The notes below the pieces were generated by a model. It was given only the letters and a program-made list of their open reading frames with translations. It had not been told where the DNA came from and did no database searches. From Gammaproteobacteria bacterium (GTDB lineage Bacteria; Pseudomonadota; Gammaproteobacteria; Eutrophobiales; Eutrophobiaceae), in contig JAPPLI010000086.1 of assembly GCA_028819495.1 (NCBI GenBank), positions 1-64,000 of the forward strand: 64,000 nucleotides of DNA. The letters run 5' to 3'. This document shows positions 27,136 to 35,333 of the stretch, piece by piece; positions within the stretch are counted from its first letter, which is position 1, and each line of letters starts with the position of its first letter. A program made the position numbers and the translations under genes.

Positions 27136-28509
27136 TTAAAACTCCAGGTGGTTCGGGGTACGCGGAAACGGGATCACGTCCCGGATATTGCTTGCGCCGG
27201 TCAGCAGCATCAGCAAACGTTCAAACCCCAGGCCGAAACCGCAGTGGGGCGCAGTGCCGTACTTGCGCATGTCCAGGTACCACCAGTAGTCCTCCGGGTT
27301 GAAACCCAGCTCTTTAATACGCCGGTACAGGGGGTCATAACGTTCCTCCCGCTGGCTGCCGCCGATGATCTCGCCGATGGATGGCACCAGCACGTCCATG
27401 GCGGCGACGGTCCTGCCGTCATCATTCTGGCGCATGTAGAACGCCTTGATCTCTTTCGGATAATCGAACACGATCACGGGCCGTTTGAAATGCTGTTCGG
27501 TCAGGAAGCGCTCGTGTTCGGACTGCAGGTCCTTACCCCACTCGGGTTTGAACTCGAAGTTTTGTCCGGATTTCTGCAGTATTTCAACGGCCTCCGTGTA
27601 GGGAAGGCGGATGAAATCATTGTCCGCGATGTTATCCAGGGTGGCGGGCAGGGATTTATCGACGAAGCGGCAGAACAGGTCGAGGTCGGTACTGCACTCC
27701 TCCCGTACGAAGTTCACCAGGTAGCGGATCATTTCCTCTCCCAGGTCCATGTTATCCTGCAGGTCGGCGAAGGCCATTTCCGGTTCTATCATCCAGAACT
27801 CGGCGACGTGGCGCGAGGTGTTGGAGTTCTCCGCGCGGAAGGTAGGGCCGAAGGTATATACGCGCCCCAGGCTCAGGCAGTATGCCTCTACCTCCAGTTG
27901 TCCCGAGACCGTCAGGTTTGCCTCCTTGCCGAAGAAGTCCTCGCCGAAATCGACCGCGCCGTTGTGCTTCGGCACTTGCTGCAGGTCCAGGGTCGTCACC
28001 CGGAACAGTTCCCCGGCGCCTTCGCAGTCGGCGCCGGTGATGATGGGGGTGTGGATCCAGTTGAAGCCGCGCGCCTGGAAGAAGCCGTGCACGGCCTGCG
28101 CCAGCCTGGAACGAATGCGGAACATGGCGCCGTACTTGTTGGTGCGCGGGCGCAGGTGGGCGATCGTACGCAGGAATTCATCGGAGTGGCGTTTCTTCTG
28201 CAGGGGATAGTCTTCCGGCGCAGCGCCGACAACCTCCATGGACGCGGCCCGTATCTCCCATGCCTGGCCCTTGCCGGGCGATTCGACCAGGTCTCCCCGC
28301 ACCCGTATGGCCGCGCCGGTAGTGATGTGCCTGACAACGGCGTAATTTTCCAGCCCGGTGTCGGCAATCACCTGGATATTCGCCAGGCAGGAACCGTCGT
28401 TCAGTTCAATGAAGGAAAAGTCCTTTGCATCCCGTTTTGTCCTCACCCACCCGGATAGTTCCAGGTTTTGAGCGGGGCCTGTCGCCCTCAGCAGGGATTT
28501 AACCCGCAT
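27136..28509 (-). CDS. asnS: Asparaginyl-tRNA synthetase
   Basis: A class II aminoacyl-tRNA synthetase that charges tRNA-Asn. It has an N-terminal OB-fold anticodon-binding domain ([23 protein letters not shown]), motif 2 ([24 protein letters not shown]) and motif 3 ([15 protein letters not shown]), ending [12 protein letters not shown]. With ATG 28509 the protein has 457 residues, close to E. coli AsnS. The ORF-track TTG at 28545 would overlap the upstream small gene by 17 bp. Neither start has a clear ribosome site. Confidence 0.96.
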   Translation of the reverse strand: MRVKSLLRATGPAQNLELSGWVRTKRDAKDFSFIELNDGSCLANIQVIADTGLENYAVVRHITTGAAIRVRGDLVESPGKGQAWEIRAASMEVVGAAPEDYPLQKKRHSDEFLRTIAHLRPRTNKYGAMFRIRSRLAQAVHGFFQARGFNWIHTPIITGADCEGAGELFRVTTLDLQQVPKHNGAVDFGEDFFGKEANLTVSGQLEVEAYCLSLGRVYTFGPTFRAENSNTSRHVAEFWMIEPEMAFADLQDNMDLGEEMIRYLVNFVREECSTDLDLFCRFVDKSLPATLDNIADNDFIRLPYTEAVEILQKSGQNFEFKPEWGKDLQSEHERFLTEQHFKRPVIVFDYPKEIKAFYMRQNDDGRTVAAMDVLVPSIGEIIGGSQREERYDPLYRRIKELGFNPEDYWWYLDMRKYGTAPHCGFGLGFERLLMLLTGASNIRDVIPFPRTPNHLEF

Positions 28510-28528
28510 ATTTCGAATGTTGGGTTCT

Positions 28529-28735
28529 TCAGATGAGTTTAACAAGAGCCACGATCAGGCCCGCAAGCAGAGCGTTCCAGATCATTAATGAGACTTTCAA
28601 CTCAGCCAGGTCCGATTTTGTGGCAAAATGCTCGGATTGGTGCTCGTGAATAGCTTTGGCAATTTGCTTGGCCGGCCCTGCATCCAGGCCGGATGCCTCC
28701 AGTTTCTCTGCCAAGGTAATTGTATCTGTAGTCAT
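28529..28735 (-). CDS. Small coiled-coil protein with C-terminal membrane anchor (DUF1640-like)
   Basis: 68 residues: a helical N-terminus ([22 protein letters not shown]), [15 protein letters not shown] and a C-terminal hydrophobic helix ([18 protein letters not shown]). This layout matches the small DUF1640/CCDC90-like proteins of proteobacteria, of unknown function. It lies just upstream of asnS on the same strand. A second coiled-coil/transmembrane mini-protein is at 30947. Confidence 0.75.
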   Translation of the reverse strand: MTTDTITLAEKLEASGLDAGPAKQIAKAIHEHQSEHFATKSDLAELKVSLMIWNALLAGLIVALVKLI

Positions 28736-28797
28736 TTCACTATCTCCATGACCAATATATCATATATCACAGGTTTTTGCTTGTGCGTGTGGCAGGC

Positions 28798-29463
28798 TCA
28801 GCGCTTCCTGATCAGGCTGAGGCCGTCGCCCACCGGGAGCATGCACATATCCACCCTGTCGTCCTCGTGCACCATCTTGTTGAAGGCGCGGATGGCGTTG
28901 GTTTCGGCCTTCTGGTTGTCCGGGTTCGCCACGCTGCCGCCCCAGAGCACGTTGTCCACGGCCATCAGGCCGCCGCGGCGCAGCAGGCGGTAGTTCAGCG
29001 GGTAATAGTCGGAGTATTCTTCCTTGATCGCATCGACGAATATGAAATCGAAACTGCCTGCCTCTCCCTCCCGCAGCAGGTCGGCCAGGGTGTCCAGGGC
29101 CGGGGCCAGGCGCAGTTCAACCCTGTCCGCGACACCCGCCGCCTTCCAGTATTCCGTTGCCTTGTCGGTATATTCCTTCTTCACGTCACAGGCGATGAGT
29201 TTCCCGTCCGCCGGCATCGCCCTGGCCATGCACAGGCTGCTGTACCCGGTGAACACGCCGAGTTCGATGATCTTCCTGGCATCCAGCAGCTTTACCAGCA
29301 TGGTCATGAACTGTCCCTGCTCGGGGGAAATCTGCATGCCGGCCCATTCATGCCGCGCCGTTTCTTCGCGGCAGCGGCGCATCACTTCATCCTCCCGTAG
29401 CGTTACGGAGAGATAATATTCGTACACCTGGTCGGTTAAATTGATTGAACTGCTGGACATCAT
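28798..29463 (-). CDS. SAM-dependent O-methyltransferase (class I, CCoAOMT-like)
   Basis: A 221-residue soluble methyltransferase of the caffeoyl-CoA/catechol O-methyltransferase family (PF01596). SAM-binding motif I is KIIELGVFTGYSSLCMA, the acidic loop is LIACDVKKEYTD, and the metal-binding FDFIFVDAIKEEYSDYY with VDNVLWGG are present. It would methylate a catechol-type hydroxyl using Mg2+. The substrate is unknown. It is transcribed divergently from cpdA with only 27 bp between the start codons. Confidence 0.9.
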   Translation of the reverse strand: MMSSSSINLTDQVYEYYLSVTLREDEVMRRCREETARHEWAGMQISPEQGQFMTMLVKLLDARKIIELGVFTGYSSLCMARAMPADGKLIACDVKKEYTDKATEYWKAAGVADRVELRLAPALDTLADLLREGEAGSFDFIFVDAIKEEYSDYYPLNYRLLRRGGLMAVDNVLWGGSVANPDNQKAETNAIRAFNKMVHEDDRVDMCMLPVGDGLSLIRKR

Positions 29464-29478
29464 TCTTTCCGGGGAATC

Positions 29479-29484
29479 TATAAT
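29479..29484 (+). promoter_or_regulatory. -10 box placing cpdA transcription at its start codon
   Basis: TATAAT ends 6 nt before the cpdA ATG, so transcription would begin at or within a base or two of the start codon (leaderless mRNA). No strong -35 is visible. Confidence 0.45.
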
Positions 29485-29490
29485 AGAAAC

Positions 29491-30270
29491 ATGCTACAGC
29501 ATATTGAACTTCATTGTCAGCACCCCGACGAGATCAACCTGGTGCAACTGACGGATACGCACATCTCCGCCGACCCCGGCGAACTGCTCGCCGGCGTCAA
29601 CACGACGGAAACCTTGCTGGAGGTCATCAACGCGATAAATCGTCATGAAGACCTCGACCTCGCCCTGCTGACGGGTGACCTGGCCAGCGACCCCTCCGTA
29701 GAGGTGTATGAAAAACTGGCCGGTATCATGCGCCGGCTTGAACTTCCGGTATATTGCCTGGCCGGGAATCACGACGATCCCGGACTCATGGAGCGCCTGT
29801 TGAACAGCGGAAACGTCAGTACCGCCAACTTTCTCACCGGCGGTACCTGGTCGATAATCCTGCTCAATACCCATAAGCCGGGTACCGACGGCGGTTGCCT
29901 GTCCGCTGCCGAGTTGTCCCGTCTCGATGCCGCCCTGGAACGTTCGCGCGGCAGGCATGTCCTGGTCTGCCTGCATCACCATCCCGTCAGTATCCGCAGT
30001 CCCTGGATGGACTCCATGGCGCTGGAAAACGGTGAGGAATTATTTCGGATACTGGACCGGCACGATAACGTCAGGGGCATTCTCTGGGGCCATATCCACC
30101 AGGAATTCTCCATGACCCGGAATGGGGCATTGTTGCTCGGTTCGCCGTCAACCTGCGTACAGTTCCTGCCGCGGGCGGAGCGGGCCGGCACTGACGACAA
30201 GCCGCCTGCTTACCGAACCCTGACCCTGGCCGCAGACGGCGCTATACAGACACAGGTTCATTGGCTGTGA
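29491..30270 (+). CDS. cpdA: 3',5'-cyclic-AMP phosphodiesterase
   Basis: A 259-residue calcineurin-like metallophosphoesterase (class III cAMP phosphodiesterase). The metal-binding motifs are LVQLTDTHIS, LLTGDLASD, CLAGNHDDP, CLHHHPVSI and GHIHQEF. It hydrolyses cAMP to AMP and so tunes CRP signalling. The length and the order of motifs match CpdA. No ribosome site is visible before ATG 29491, in line with the -10 box 6 nt upstream. Confidence 0.92.
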   Translation: MLQHIELHCQHPDEINLVQLTDTHISADPGELLAGVNTTETLLEVINAINRHEDLDLALLTGDLASDPSVEVYEKLAGIMRRLELPVYCLAGNHDDPGLMERLLNSGNVSTANFLTGGTWSIILLNTHKPGTDGGCLSAAELSRLDAALERSRGRHVLVCLHHHPVSIRSPWMDSMALENGEELFRILDRHDNVRGILWGHIHQEFSMTRNGALLLGSPSTCVQFLPRAERAGTDDKPPAYRTLTLAADGAIQTQVHWL

Positions 30271-30283
30271 GGATCGGAAACCT

Positions 30284-30325
30284 GGGGTCAGAGTAAGAAT
30301 TTCGCAGAAATTTTACTCTGACCCC
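30284..30325. repeat. GGGGTCAGAGTAA palindrome (first of two)
   Basis: GGGGTCAGAGTAAGAATTTCG ... AATTTTACTCTGACCCC, 14 bp after the cpdA stop. Confidence 0.9.
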
Positions 30326-30351
30326 GACTATCCGGGGTCCCGCCCAAAGCA

Positions 30352-30392
30352 GGGGTCAGAGTAATGTCTTACGAATTTCTTACTCTGACCCC
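30352..30392. repeat. GGGGTCAGAGTAA palindrome (second of two)
   Basis: GGGGTCAGAGTAATGTCTTACG ... TTCTTACTCTGACCCC, in direct succession to the previous copy and upstream of gcvH. Confidence 0.9.
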
Positions 30393-30459
30393 GGATATCC
30401 GGTGTTATACTTTATGAATCTCTGATTAACTCGGAACTTCCTTAGGAGATTTGCCGGAA

Positions 30460-30837
30460 ATGAGTAGTATTAGATTTACCGAGGACCATGAATGGTTGCG
30501 CCTGGAAGATGACGGAACAGTCACCATCGGCATCACTGATTATGCCCAGGACCAGCTTGGCGATATTGTCTATATCGAGTTGCCCAATGTGGGTGACATG
30601 CTGAGTACCGGCAGTGAGGCGGCAGTCATCGAATCTGTCAAGGCCGCGGGTGAAATTAAAACGGCCATCGGCGGCGAAGTCCTTGCAGTGAATGGGGTCC
30701 TGGCGGATAAACCGGAGGCGGTAAATCTTGATCCAACCGACACGGGCTGGTTTTTCAAACTGGCGCCGGACGACGTAAACGAACTGGACCAGTTCATGGA
30801 CGAGGAAACCTACCAGGAGTTTATCAAGGATCTTTAA
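30460..30837 (+). CDS. gcvH: Glycine cleavage system H protein
   Basis: A 125-residue lipoyl carrier that shuttles the aminomethyl group between GcvP, GcvT and the lipoamide dehydrogenase. The lipoylated Lys61 is in the expected ESVKAAGEIKTAIGGEV context, and ITDYAQDQLGDIVYIELP is typical. ATG 30460, preceded by an AGGAG site, is preferred over TTG 30451. gcvT and gcvP are not adjacent, so the H gene stands alone. It may also serve as a lipoyl donor or relay. Confidence 0.96.
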   Translation: MSSIRFTEDHEWLRLEDDGTVTIGITDYAQDQLGDIVYIELPNVGDMLSTGSEAAVIESVKAAGEIKTAIGGEVLAVNGVLADKPEAVNLDPTDTGWFFKLAPDDVNELDQFMDEETYQEFIKDL

Positions 30838-30946
30838 CAGGGACTTCCCCCGAGATAAAAAAGTTGCGCAAAGCGACAAGCGGTGTTAGCCTGTCAGCGT
30901 AGATTCGGACTCGTGTAATCAGTTAAATATGGAGGGAATTCACATC

Positions 30947-31141
30947 ATGAACTACGAACTTATCACTATTGTCGTCACCATTGTTGGAACGGGCTGCACG
31001 ATTGTTGCGCTCATCAGGCCGAGCATTATCGCCTTGCAGAAACGCATGACAGGCCTGGATGAGCGTATGTCAGGGCTGGAGCAAAGAATGGCTCGTCTGG
31101 AAGGATTATTCGAGGGTTTTGCGGGCAGAACGGCAGCTTAA
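30947..31141 (+). CDS. Small membrane-anchored coiled-coil protein
   Basis: 64 residues: one N-terminal transmembrane helix (LITIVVTIVGTGCTIVALI) followed by an amphipathic heptad region (MTGLDERMSGLEQRMARLEGL). ATG 30947 is chosen because GGAGGGAA lies 8 nt upstream. The ORF-track start at 30929 places that ribosome site inside the gene. Function unknown. Similar mini-proteins oligomerise in the membrane. It is convergent with tsaB, 7 bp apart. Confidence 0.7.
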   Translation: MNYELITIVVTIVGTGCTIVALIRPSIIALQKRMTGLDERMSGLEQRMARLEGLFEGFAGRTAA

Positions 31142-31148
31142 CTGCGGG

Positions 31149-31820
31149 TTACACTTGCTTCACGACGTTATCTCTCAGGTACACGGGTAACGCTTGTTCC
31201 GGGCTGACGCAGCGCCCTTTGTTATATTCTCTTACTGCCAGCGGCAGCATGTTTTTCGCCAGGGGAAAGCGTTCAGGATCAATCCCGCTGAGACGCCCGT
31301 GCAGGACGCGTTCCAGACGCTCCCGGTAGGTTCCCCAGCCGCTGCCGACACCGAAGATTTGCCTGTTTGAAGGAACCCGCACCGCGTCGGGCAAGGCAAC
31401 CTGCTCATCGACCAGCGCCGCCGCCAGGCCGTCCTGCCCCGAGTCGTAGGCAGCCCAGTAAACCTCTCCCATCCTCGCGTCTATCGCCGGCAGCACAACG
31501 GCGGCATTGCCGAGCGCCGGCTGCGCCAGCGCGGCCAGTGAGGAAACCGGTATCACCGGCAATCCGGCGCCCAGCGCCAGGCCCTGGGTCACGCCGGCCG
31601 CGATACGCACACCGGTGAATGCGCCCGGACCTCTGCCGAAAGCAATGGCGTCAAGACCGTCCAGGCCGAGACCGGCCTGCGCCAGCACGGCGTCCACCAT
31701 GGGCAGGATCAACTCCGCGTGCCGCCGCGGCGCGATGTCATGCCGTTCATAAACGCTGCCGTCGCAGAGCAGCGCCGCGGAACAGGCCTCTGTTGCGGTA
31801 TCGAGTGCCAGTATATTCAT
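31149..31820 (-). CDS. tsaB: tRNA t6A37 threonylcarbamoyltransferase complex subunit TsaB
   Basis: A 223-residue ASKHA-fold protein, the dimerisation partner of TsaD in making N6-threonylcarbamoyladenosine at position 37 of ANN-decoding tRNAs. MNILALDTATEACSAAL, RHAELILPMVDAVL and GRGPGAFTGVRIA are diagnostic. ATG 31820 is the true start. The ORF track extends it by 277 residues into antisense lolC sequence. TATAAT on the minus strand lies 9 nt before the start. It is divergent from the lol operon. Confidence 0.95.
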   Translation of the reverse strand: MNILALDTATEACSAALLCDGSVYERHDIAPRRHAELILPMVDAVLAQAGLGLDGLDAIAFGRGPGAFTGVRIAAGVTQGLALGAGLPVIPVSSLAALAQPALGNAAVVLPAIDARMGEVYWAAYDSGQDGLAAALVDEQVALPDAVRVPSNRQIFGVGSGWGTYRERLERVLHGRLSGIDPERFPLAKNMLPLAVREYNKGRCVSPEQALPVYLRDNVVKQV

Positions 31821-31865
31821 CTTCGCTACATTATATTTGAGGTTCCGCCCCCTGTCCCCTGGCGT

Positions 31866-31871
31866 TATACT
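31866..31871 (+). promoter_or_regulatory. -10 box placing lol operon transcription at its start codon
   Basis: TATACT ends 6 nt before ATG 31878, and no ribosome site can fit. The minus-strand -10 of tsaB (31830-31835) lies 30 bp away, so the two promoters overlap in the short divergent spacer. Confidence 0.4.
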
Positions 31872-31877
31872 GGTCCA

Positions 31878-33122
31878 ATGTTCAACCCCTTCGAAGCATT
31901 CATCGGCCTGCGCTACGTAAGGGCCAGGCGGCGTAACCATTTCATTTCGTTCATATCCCTGGTGTCGATGCTGGGGATCGCCGTCGGGGTGCTGGCCCTG
32001 ATTACCGTCCTCTCGGTGATGAACGGGTTCCAGCAGGAGTTGACCGGACGCATCCTGGCAATGGCCACCCATGCCGACGTAATCCATGAAGACGGGGCTA
32101 TCGATGACTGGCGCGCCGCGGCAGGGGTTTTGAACCGCCAGGATGGGATAGTCGGCGCGGCGCCTTATTTCCGTGCGGAAGGGATGCTGGTGCATGAACA
32201 CAGGGTGCACGGGGTGGTATTGCGCGGCATCGACCCGGACGCGGAGACAACGGTGTCCCTGGTCGCGGAAAAGATGGAGTCCGGCGAATTCTCGGCGCTG
32301 AAACCCGGCGCATACGGCATGATTATCGGGTCCGAGGCGGCGCGCAAGCTGGGAGTCATGCCGGGTGACACGATTACCCTGGTTGCGCCCCAGGCCGGCG
32401 CGGGCGCCGCCGGGTTCCTGCCCCGCCTGAAACGCTTCACCGTTGCCGGCATCTTCAGCGCAGGCATGCACGAGTTCGACAGCGGCCTGGCCCTGGTCCA
32501 CCTGGAGGACGCCCTGGCCTTGTTCGGGCGCGCCGGGCCTGCCGGGCTGAGGCTGAAGACCGCTGACGTCATGCAGGCGCCCCGCATCAGCCGGGAGGCC
32601 GTGCAGGCGCTGCCGGGGCAGTATGAAGTCATGGACTGGACCGGCAGGCACGCAGTCTTTTTCCGGGCGTTGAAGACGGAGAAGCGGGTGATGACGCTGA
32701 TCCTCCTGCTCATCATCGCGGTGGCCGCGTTCAACGTGATCGCGACCCTGATGATGGTGGTCACAGACAAGCAGGCGGATATCGCGGTATTGCGCACCCT
32801 GGGCGCGGGCTCGCGCAACATCATGAAGATTTTCATCATCCAGGGCACCGTCATCGGTCTGGCCGGCATCCTCCTCGGGGTGCTGGGCGGGGTATGGCTG
32901 GCCGAAAACATCAACGCCATCACCACCGCCGTGGAGCAGTTCCTGAACATCCGGTTCCTGTCCCCGGACGTGTATTACATCAGCGAACTGCCGTCCGACC
33001 TGCGCTGGCAGGACGTGGCCGTCACCGCTACGCTGGCGTTCCTGCTCGCGGTGGCGGGCACGATCTATCCGGCCTGGCGCGCCGCGCAGGTACAGCCGGC
33101 AACGGTGTTGAGATATGAATAA
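31878..33122 (+). CDS. Lipoprotein-releasing ABC transporter permease (LolC/LolE)
   Basis: A 414-residue inner-membrane permease of the Lol system, which extracts outer-membrane lipoproteins and hands them to LolA. It has an N-terminal PFEAFIGLRYVRARRRNHFISFIS cytoplasmic helix, a first TM (LGIAVGVLALITVLSVMNGF), a periplasmic MacB-like domain and three C-terminal TMs with the FtsX domain (ADIAVLRTLGAGSRNIMKIFIIQG). ATG 31878 is used. The ORF-track extension is antisense to tsaB. It overlaps the next permease gene by 8 bp. Whether it is LolC or LolE cannot be settled from sequence alone. Confidence 0.93.
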   Translation: MFNPFEAFIGLRYVRARRRNHFISFISLVSMLGIAVGVLALITVLSVMNGFQQELTGRILAMATHADVIHEDGAIDDWRAAAGVLNRQDGIVGAAPYFRAEGMLVHEHRVHGVVLRGIDPDAETTVSLVAEKMESGEFSALKPGAYGMIIGSEAARKLGVMPGDTITLVAPQAGAGAAGFLPRLKRFTVAGIFSAGMHEFDSGLALVHLEDALALFGRAGPAGLRLKTADVMQAPRISREAVQALPGQYEVMDWTGRHAVFFRALKTEKRVMTLILLLIIAVAAFNVIATLMMVVTDKQADIAVLRTLGAGSRNIMKIFIIQGTVIGLAGILLGVLGGVWLAENINAITTAVEQFLNIRFLSPDVYYISELPSDLRWQDVAVTATLAFLLAVAGTIYPAWRAAQVQPATVLRYE

Positions 33123-34368
33123 ACCGTTCGGCTCCTACCGGTTCTTCATCGGTCTGCGCTACGTCATGTCGAAGCGCCGCAACCGGTTTATCTCGTTCAT
33201 CTCGCTGATCTCGGCGCTGAGCATCGCCCTGGGCGTCGTCGTATTGATCACGGTGCTGTCCGTGGTCAACGGCTTTGAAAGAGTCCTGACCGAACACCTG
33301 CTGGGCATGGAAGCCGAGGCGACCATCATCGGTTACGGCGATTCGCTGCGGGACTGGGAGGACGTCGCGGACCGGGCGCAACGGCATCCGGGCGTCAGCA
33401 GCGTGGCCCCCTACGTGGAGTCCGAGGGCATGGTGACCCTCGGCCGGGAAGTCAAAGGCGTGGTGGCGCGCGGTATCCTGCCGGAAGCAGAGCCGCAGGT
33501 GTCATTTTTGCCCGAAAAAATAGTTGCCGGGGGACTGGATGCGCTGGCGCCGGGAGAATTCGGGATCATCCTGGGCGCAGACCTCCTGGACCTGTTGCAG
33601 GCGCAGACGGGGGACAGGGTGACGCTGGTCTCGCCCTCGGCAAGAATAACGCCGGCGGGCATCCTGCCCAGGCTCAAACGCTTTACCGTGGTGGGGGTGT
33701 ACGACACCGATATGTATGAATTCGACAGCGCCATGGTGTTCATCCACCTGGACGATGCGATCCGGTTTTTTCGTACGGGCAACCCTACCGGCCTGCGCCT
33801 GAAGACCAATGACGTGATGCAGGTGCCCCGGATCAGCCGCGAGGCATTCCGGGACGTGCCGGGGCGCTACGGCGTTATTGACTGGACCCAGAGACACGTG
33901 AATTATTTCCACTCCATCCGCATGACAAAGAAGATGATGTTCGTCATACTGGTCCTGATCATTGCGGTGGCGGCATTCAACATCATCTCCACCCTGATGA
34001 TGATGGTAACGGACAAACAGGCGGACATCGCAGTGCTGCGCACCCTGGGCGCAGCGCCGAGGGACATCATGAAGATATTTATCATACAGGGCGCGGCGCT
34101 GGGCGGCGCCGGCATTATCCTGGGCGTGGCCGGCGGCGCCGGCCTGGCGCTTAATATCGACACGATGGCCGCAACGGTGGAGCATTACCTGCAGGTGAAA
34201 TTCCTGTCGCCGGAGGTGTATTTCATCAGTGAACTGCCTTCCGACCTGCACTGGCCGGACGTTTTCGTGATTGCGGCGGCAGCCTTTGCCTGCGCGCTCC
34301 TGGCGACCCTGTACCCGGCCTGGCAGGCGGCCCGGACCCGGCCGGCGGAGGCGTTGCGCCATGAGTGA
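33115..34368 (+). CDS. Lipoprotein-releasing ABC transporter permease (LolE/LolC)
   Basis: A 417-residue paralogue of the preceding permease with the same layout: FFIGLRYVMSKRRNRFISFIS, one TM, a periplasmic domain and three TMs ending YPAWQAARTRPAEALRHE. The two proteins are close throughout (for example ADIAVLRTLGA in both) and should form the heterodimer that works with LolD. The 8-bp overlap with the upstream gene implies translational coupling. Confidence 0.93.
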   Translation: MNKPFGSYRFFIGLRYVMSKRRNRFISFISLISALSIALGVVVLITVLSVVNGFERVLTEHLLGMEAEATIIGYGDSLRDWEDVADRAQRHPGVSSVAPYVESEGMVTLGREVKGVVARGILPEAEPQVSFLPEKIVAGGLDALAPGEFGIILGADLLDLLQAQTGDRVTLVSPSARITPAGILPRLKRFTVVGVYDTDMYEFDSAMVFIHLDDAIRFFRTGNPTGLRLKTNDVMQVPRISREAFRDVPGRYGVIDWTQRHVNYFHSIRMTKKMMFVILVLIIAVAAFNIISTLMMMVTDKQADIAVLRTLGAAPRDIMKIFIIQGAALGGAGIILGVAGGAGLALNIDTMAATVEHYLQVKFLSPEVYFISELPSDLHWPDVFVIAAAAFACALLATLYPAWQAARTRPAEALRHE

Positions 34369-34393
34369 TCATCGCACGGGGACAGAGGGACAC

Positions 34394-34418
34394 GGGGACG
34401 GAATTCAATTCCGTCCCC
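34394..34418. repeat. GGGGACGGAATTC palindrome
   Basis: GGGGACGGAATTCAATTCCGTCCCC, 25 bp, lies between the second permease gene and lolD. It shares the GGGGAC/GTCCCC frame of 22721 and 38877 with a different centre. An extra half, GGGGACAGAGG, precedes it at 34379. Confidence 0.8.
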
Positions 34419-34428
34419 GTACCGGGAT

Positions 34429-35112
34429 ATGAGTAATCCGGTTACATTGGCCTGCTCGGGCCTGCGCAAAACCTTCAGCGAGGGAGACCTGCACGTGGAG
34501 GTGTTGAAAGGCGTTGACCTGGAGGTGCCGGCCGGGGCCTGTATCGGGGTCGCCGGTTCGTCGGGGTCGGGCAAGAGCACCCTGCTGCACCTGCTGGGCG
34601 GGCTGGATAAACCCAGCGCCGGGGAAGTGACGGTGGACGGTGTCTCCCTGGCGTCGCTGTCGGAAACGGAAACCGGCGTGTTGCGTAATCAAAAACTGGG
34701 TTTCGTTTACCAGTTCCATCACCTGCTGCCGGAGTTCACCGCCCTGGAGAACGTGGCCCTGCCGTTGCTGGTCAGGGGTGAGGCTCCGCAAACGGCCCGG
34801 GATGCCGCGGCAGACATGCTGGCGGAAGTGGGACTGGAACAGCGCCTGCGGCACAAGCCGGGAGAATTATCGGGTGGAGAGAGACAGCGGGCCGCGATAG
34901 CCCGGGCGCTGGTGACCCGGCCACGCTGCGTACTCGCCGACGAACCGACGGGCAACCTGGATGAACAGACCGCGGCCCGGGTGTTTTCGGTTATGCTGGA
35001 GTTGAACAGGGCGCACGGCATCAGCCTGGTCATGGTCACCCACAATACCCGCCTGCTGGACAGGCTGGACCGGGTGTATGAATTGAGTGACGGGAAGTTG
35101 CGCTCTGTGTAA
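34429..35112 (+). CDS. lolD: Lipoprotein-releasing ABC transporter ATP-binding protein
   Basis: A 227-residue ABC ATPase that powers lipoprotein release. Walker A is [18 protein letters not shown], the Q-loop region is [16 protein letters not shown], the signature [15 protein letters not shown] and Walker [15 protein letters not shown]. It is the third gene of the lol operon, so the order is permease-permease-ATPase, unlike the lolC-lolD-lolE order of E. coli. A repeat sits in the 60-bp gap before it. Confidence 0.95.
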   Translation: MSNPVTLACSGLRKTFSEGDLHVEVLKGVDLEVPAGACIGVAGSSGSGKSTLLHLLGGLDKPSAGEVTVDGVSLASLSETETGVLRNQKLGFVYQFHHLLPEFTALENVALPLLVRGEAPQTARDAAADMLAEVGLEQRLRHKPGELSGGERQRAAIARALVTRPRCVLADEPTGNLDEQTAARVFSVMLELNRAHGISLVMVTHNTRLLDRLDRVYELSDGKLRSV

Positions 35113-35133
35113 AATCAGGATTCTGGAAATTAT

Positions 35134-35177
35134 GGGGTCAGAGTAAAAATTCTTTCAGAATTTCTTACTCTGACCCC
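35134..35177. repeat. GGGGTCAGAGTAA palindrome (first of two)
   Basis: GGGGTCAGAGTAAAAATTC ... TTTCTTACTCTGACCCC, 44 bp, after lolD. Confidence 0.9.
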
Positions 35178-35206
35178 TGAAAACTCACGGGATTTGCGGG
35201 ACTCTT

Positions 35207-35249
35207 GGGGTCGGAGTAAGAATTTCGTCAGAAATTTTACTCTGACCCC
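35207..35249. repeat. GGGGTCAGAGTAA palindrome (second of two, one arm mutated)
   Basis: GGGGTCGGAGTAAGAATTTCG ... AATTTTACTCTGACCCC. The left arm carries one A-to-G change. It lies upstream of comEC. Confidence 0.9.
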
Positions 35250-35333
35250 TGGCATTTACAGGAAGGGGCTGGGTAGTTACACCCCAAGTAATACAAGGTA
35301 TCGAATAACTGACAAACAAACAAGGATCGTATT

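Noticed and set aside
27148-28458. 436-residue plus-strand ORF over asnS
   Set aside because: Shadow of AsnS, whose class II motifs are all present on the minus strand.
30393-30460. Glycine riboswitch before gcvH
   Set aside because: The spacer is short and mostly occupied by palindromes. No tandem aptamer-like conserved sequence is visible.
31821-32651. N-terminal extension giving a 500-residue TsaB
   Set aside because: The extension is antisense to the lol permease. The canonical TsaB start MNILALDTATEA is at 31820.
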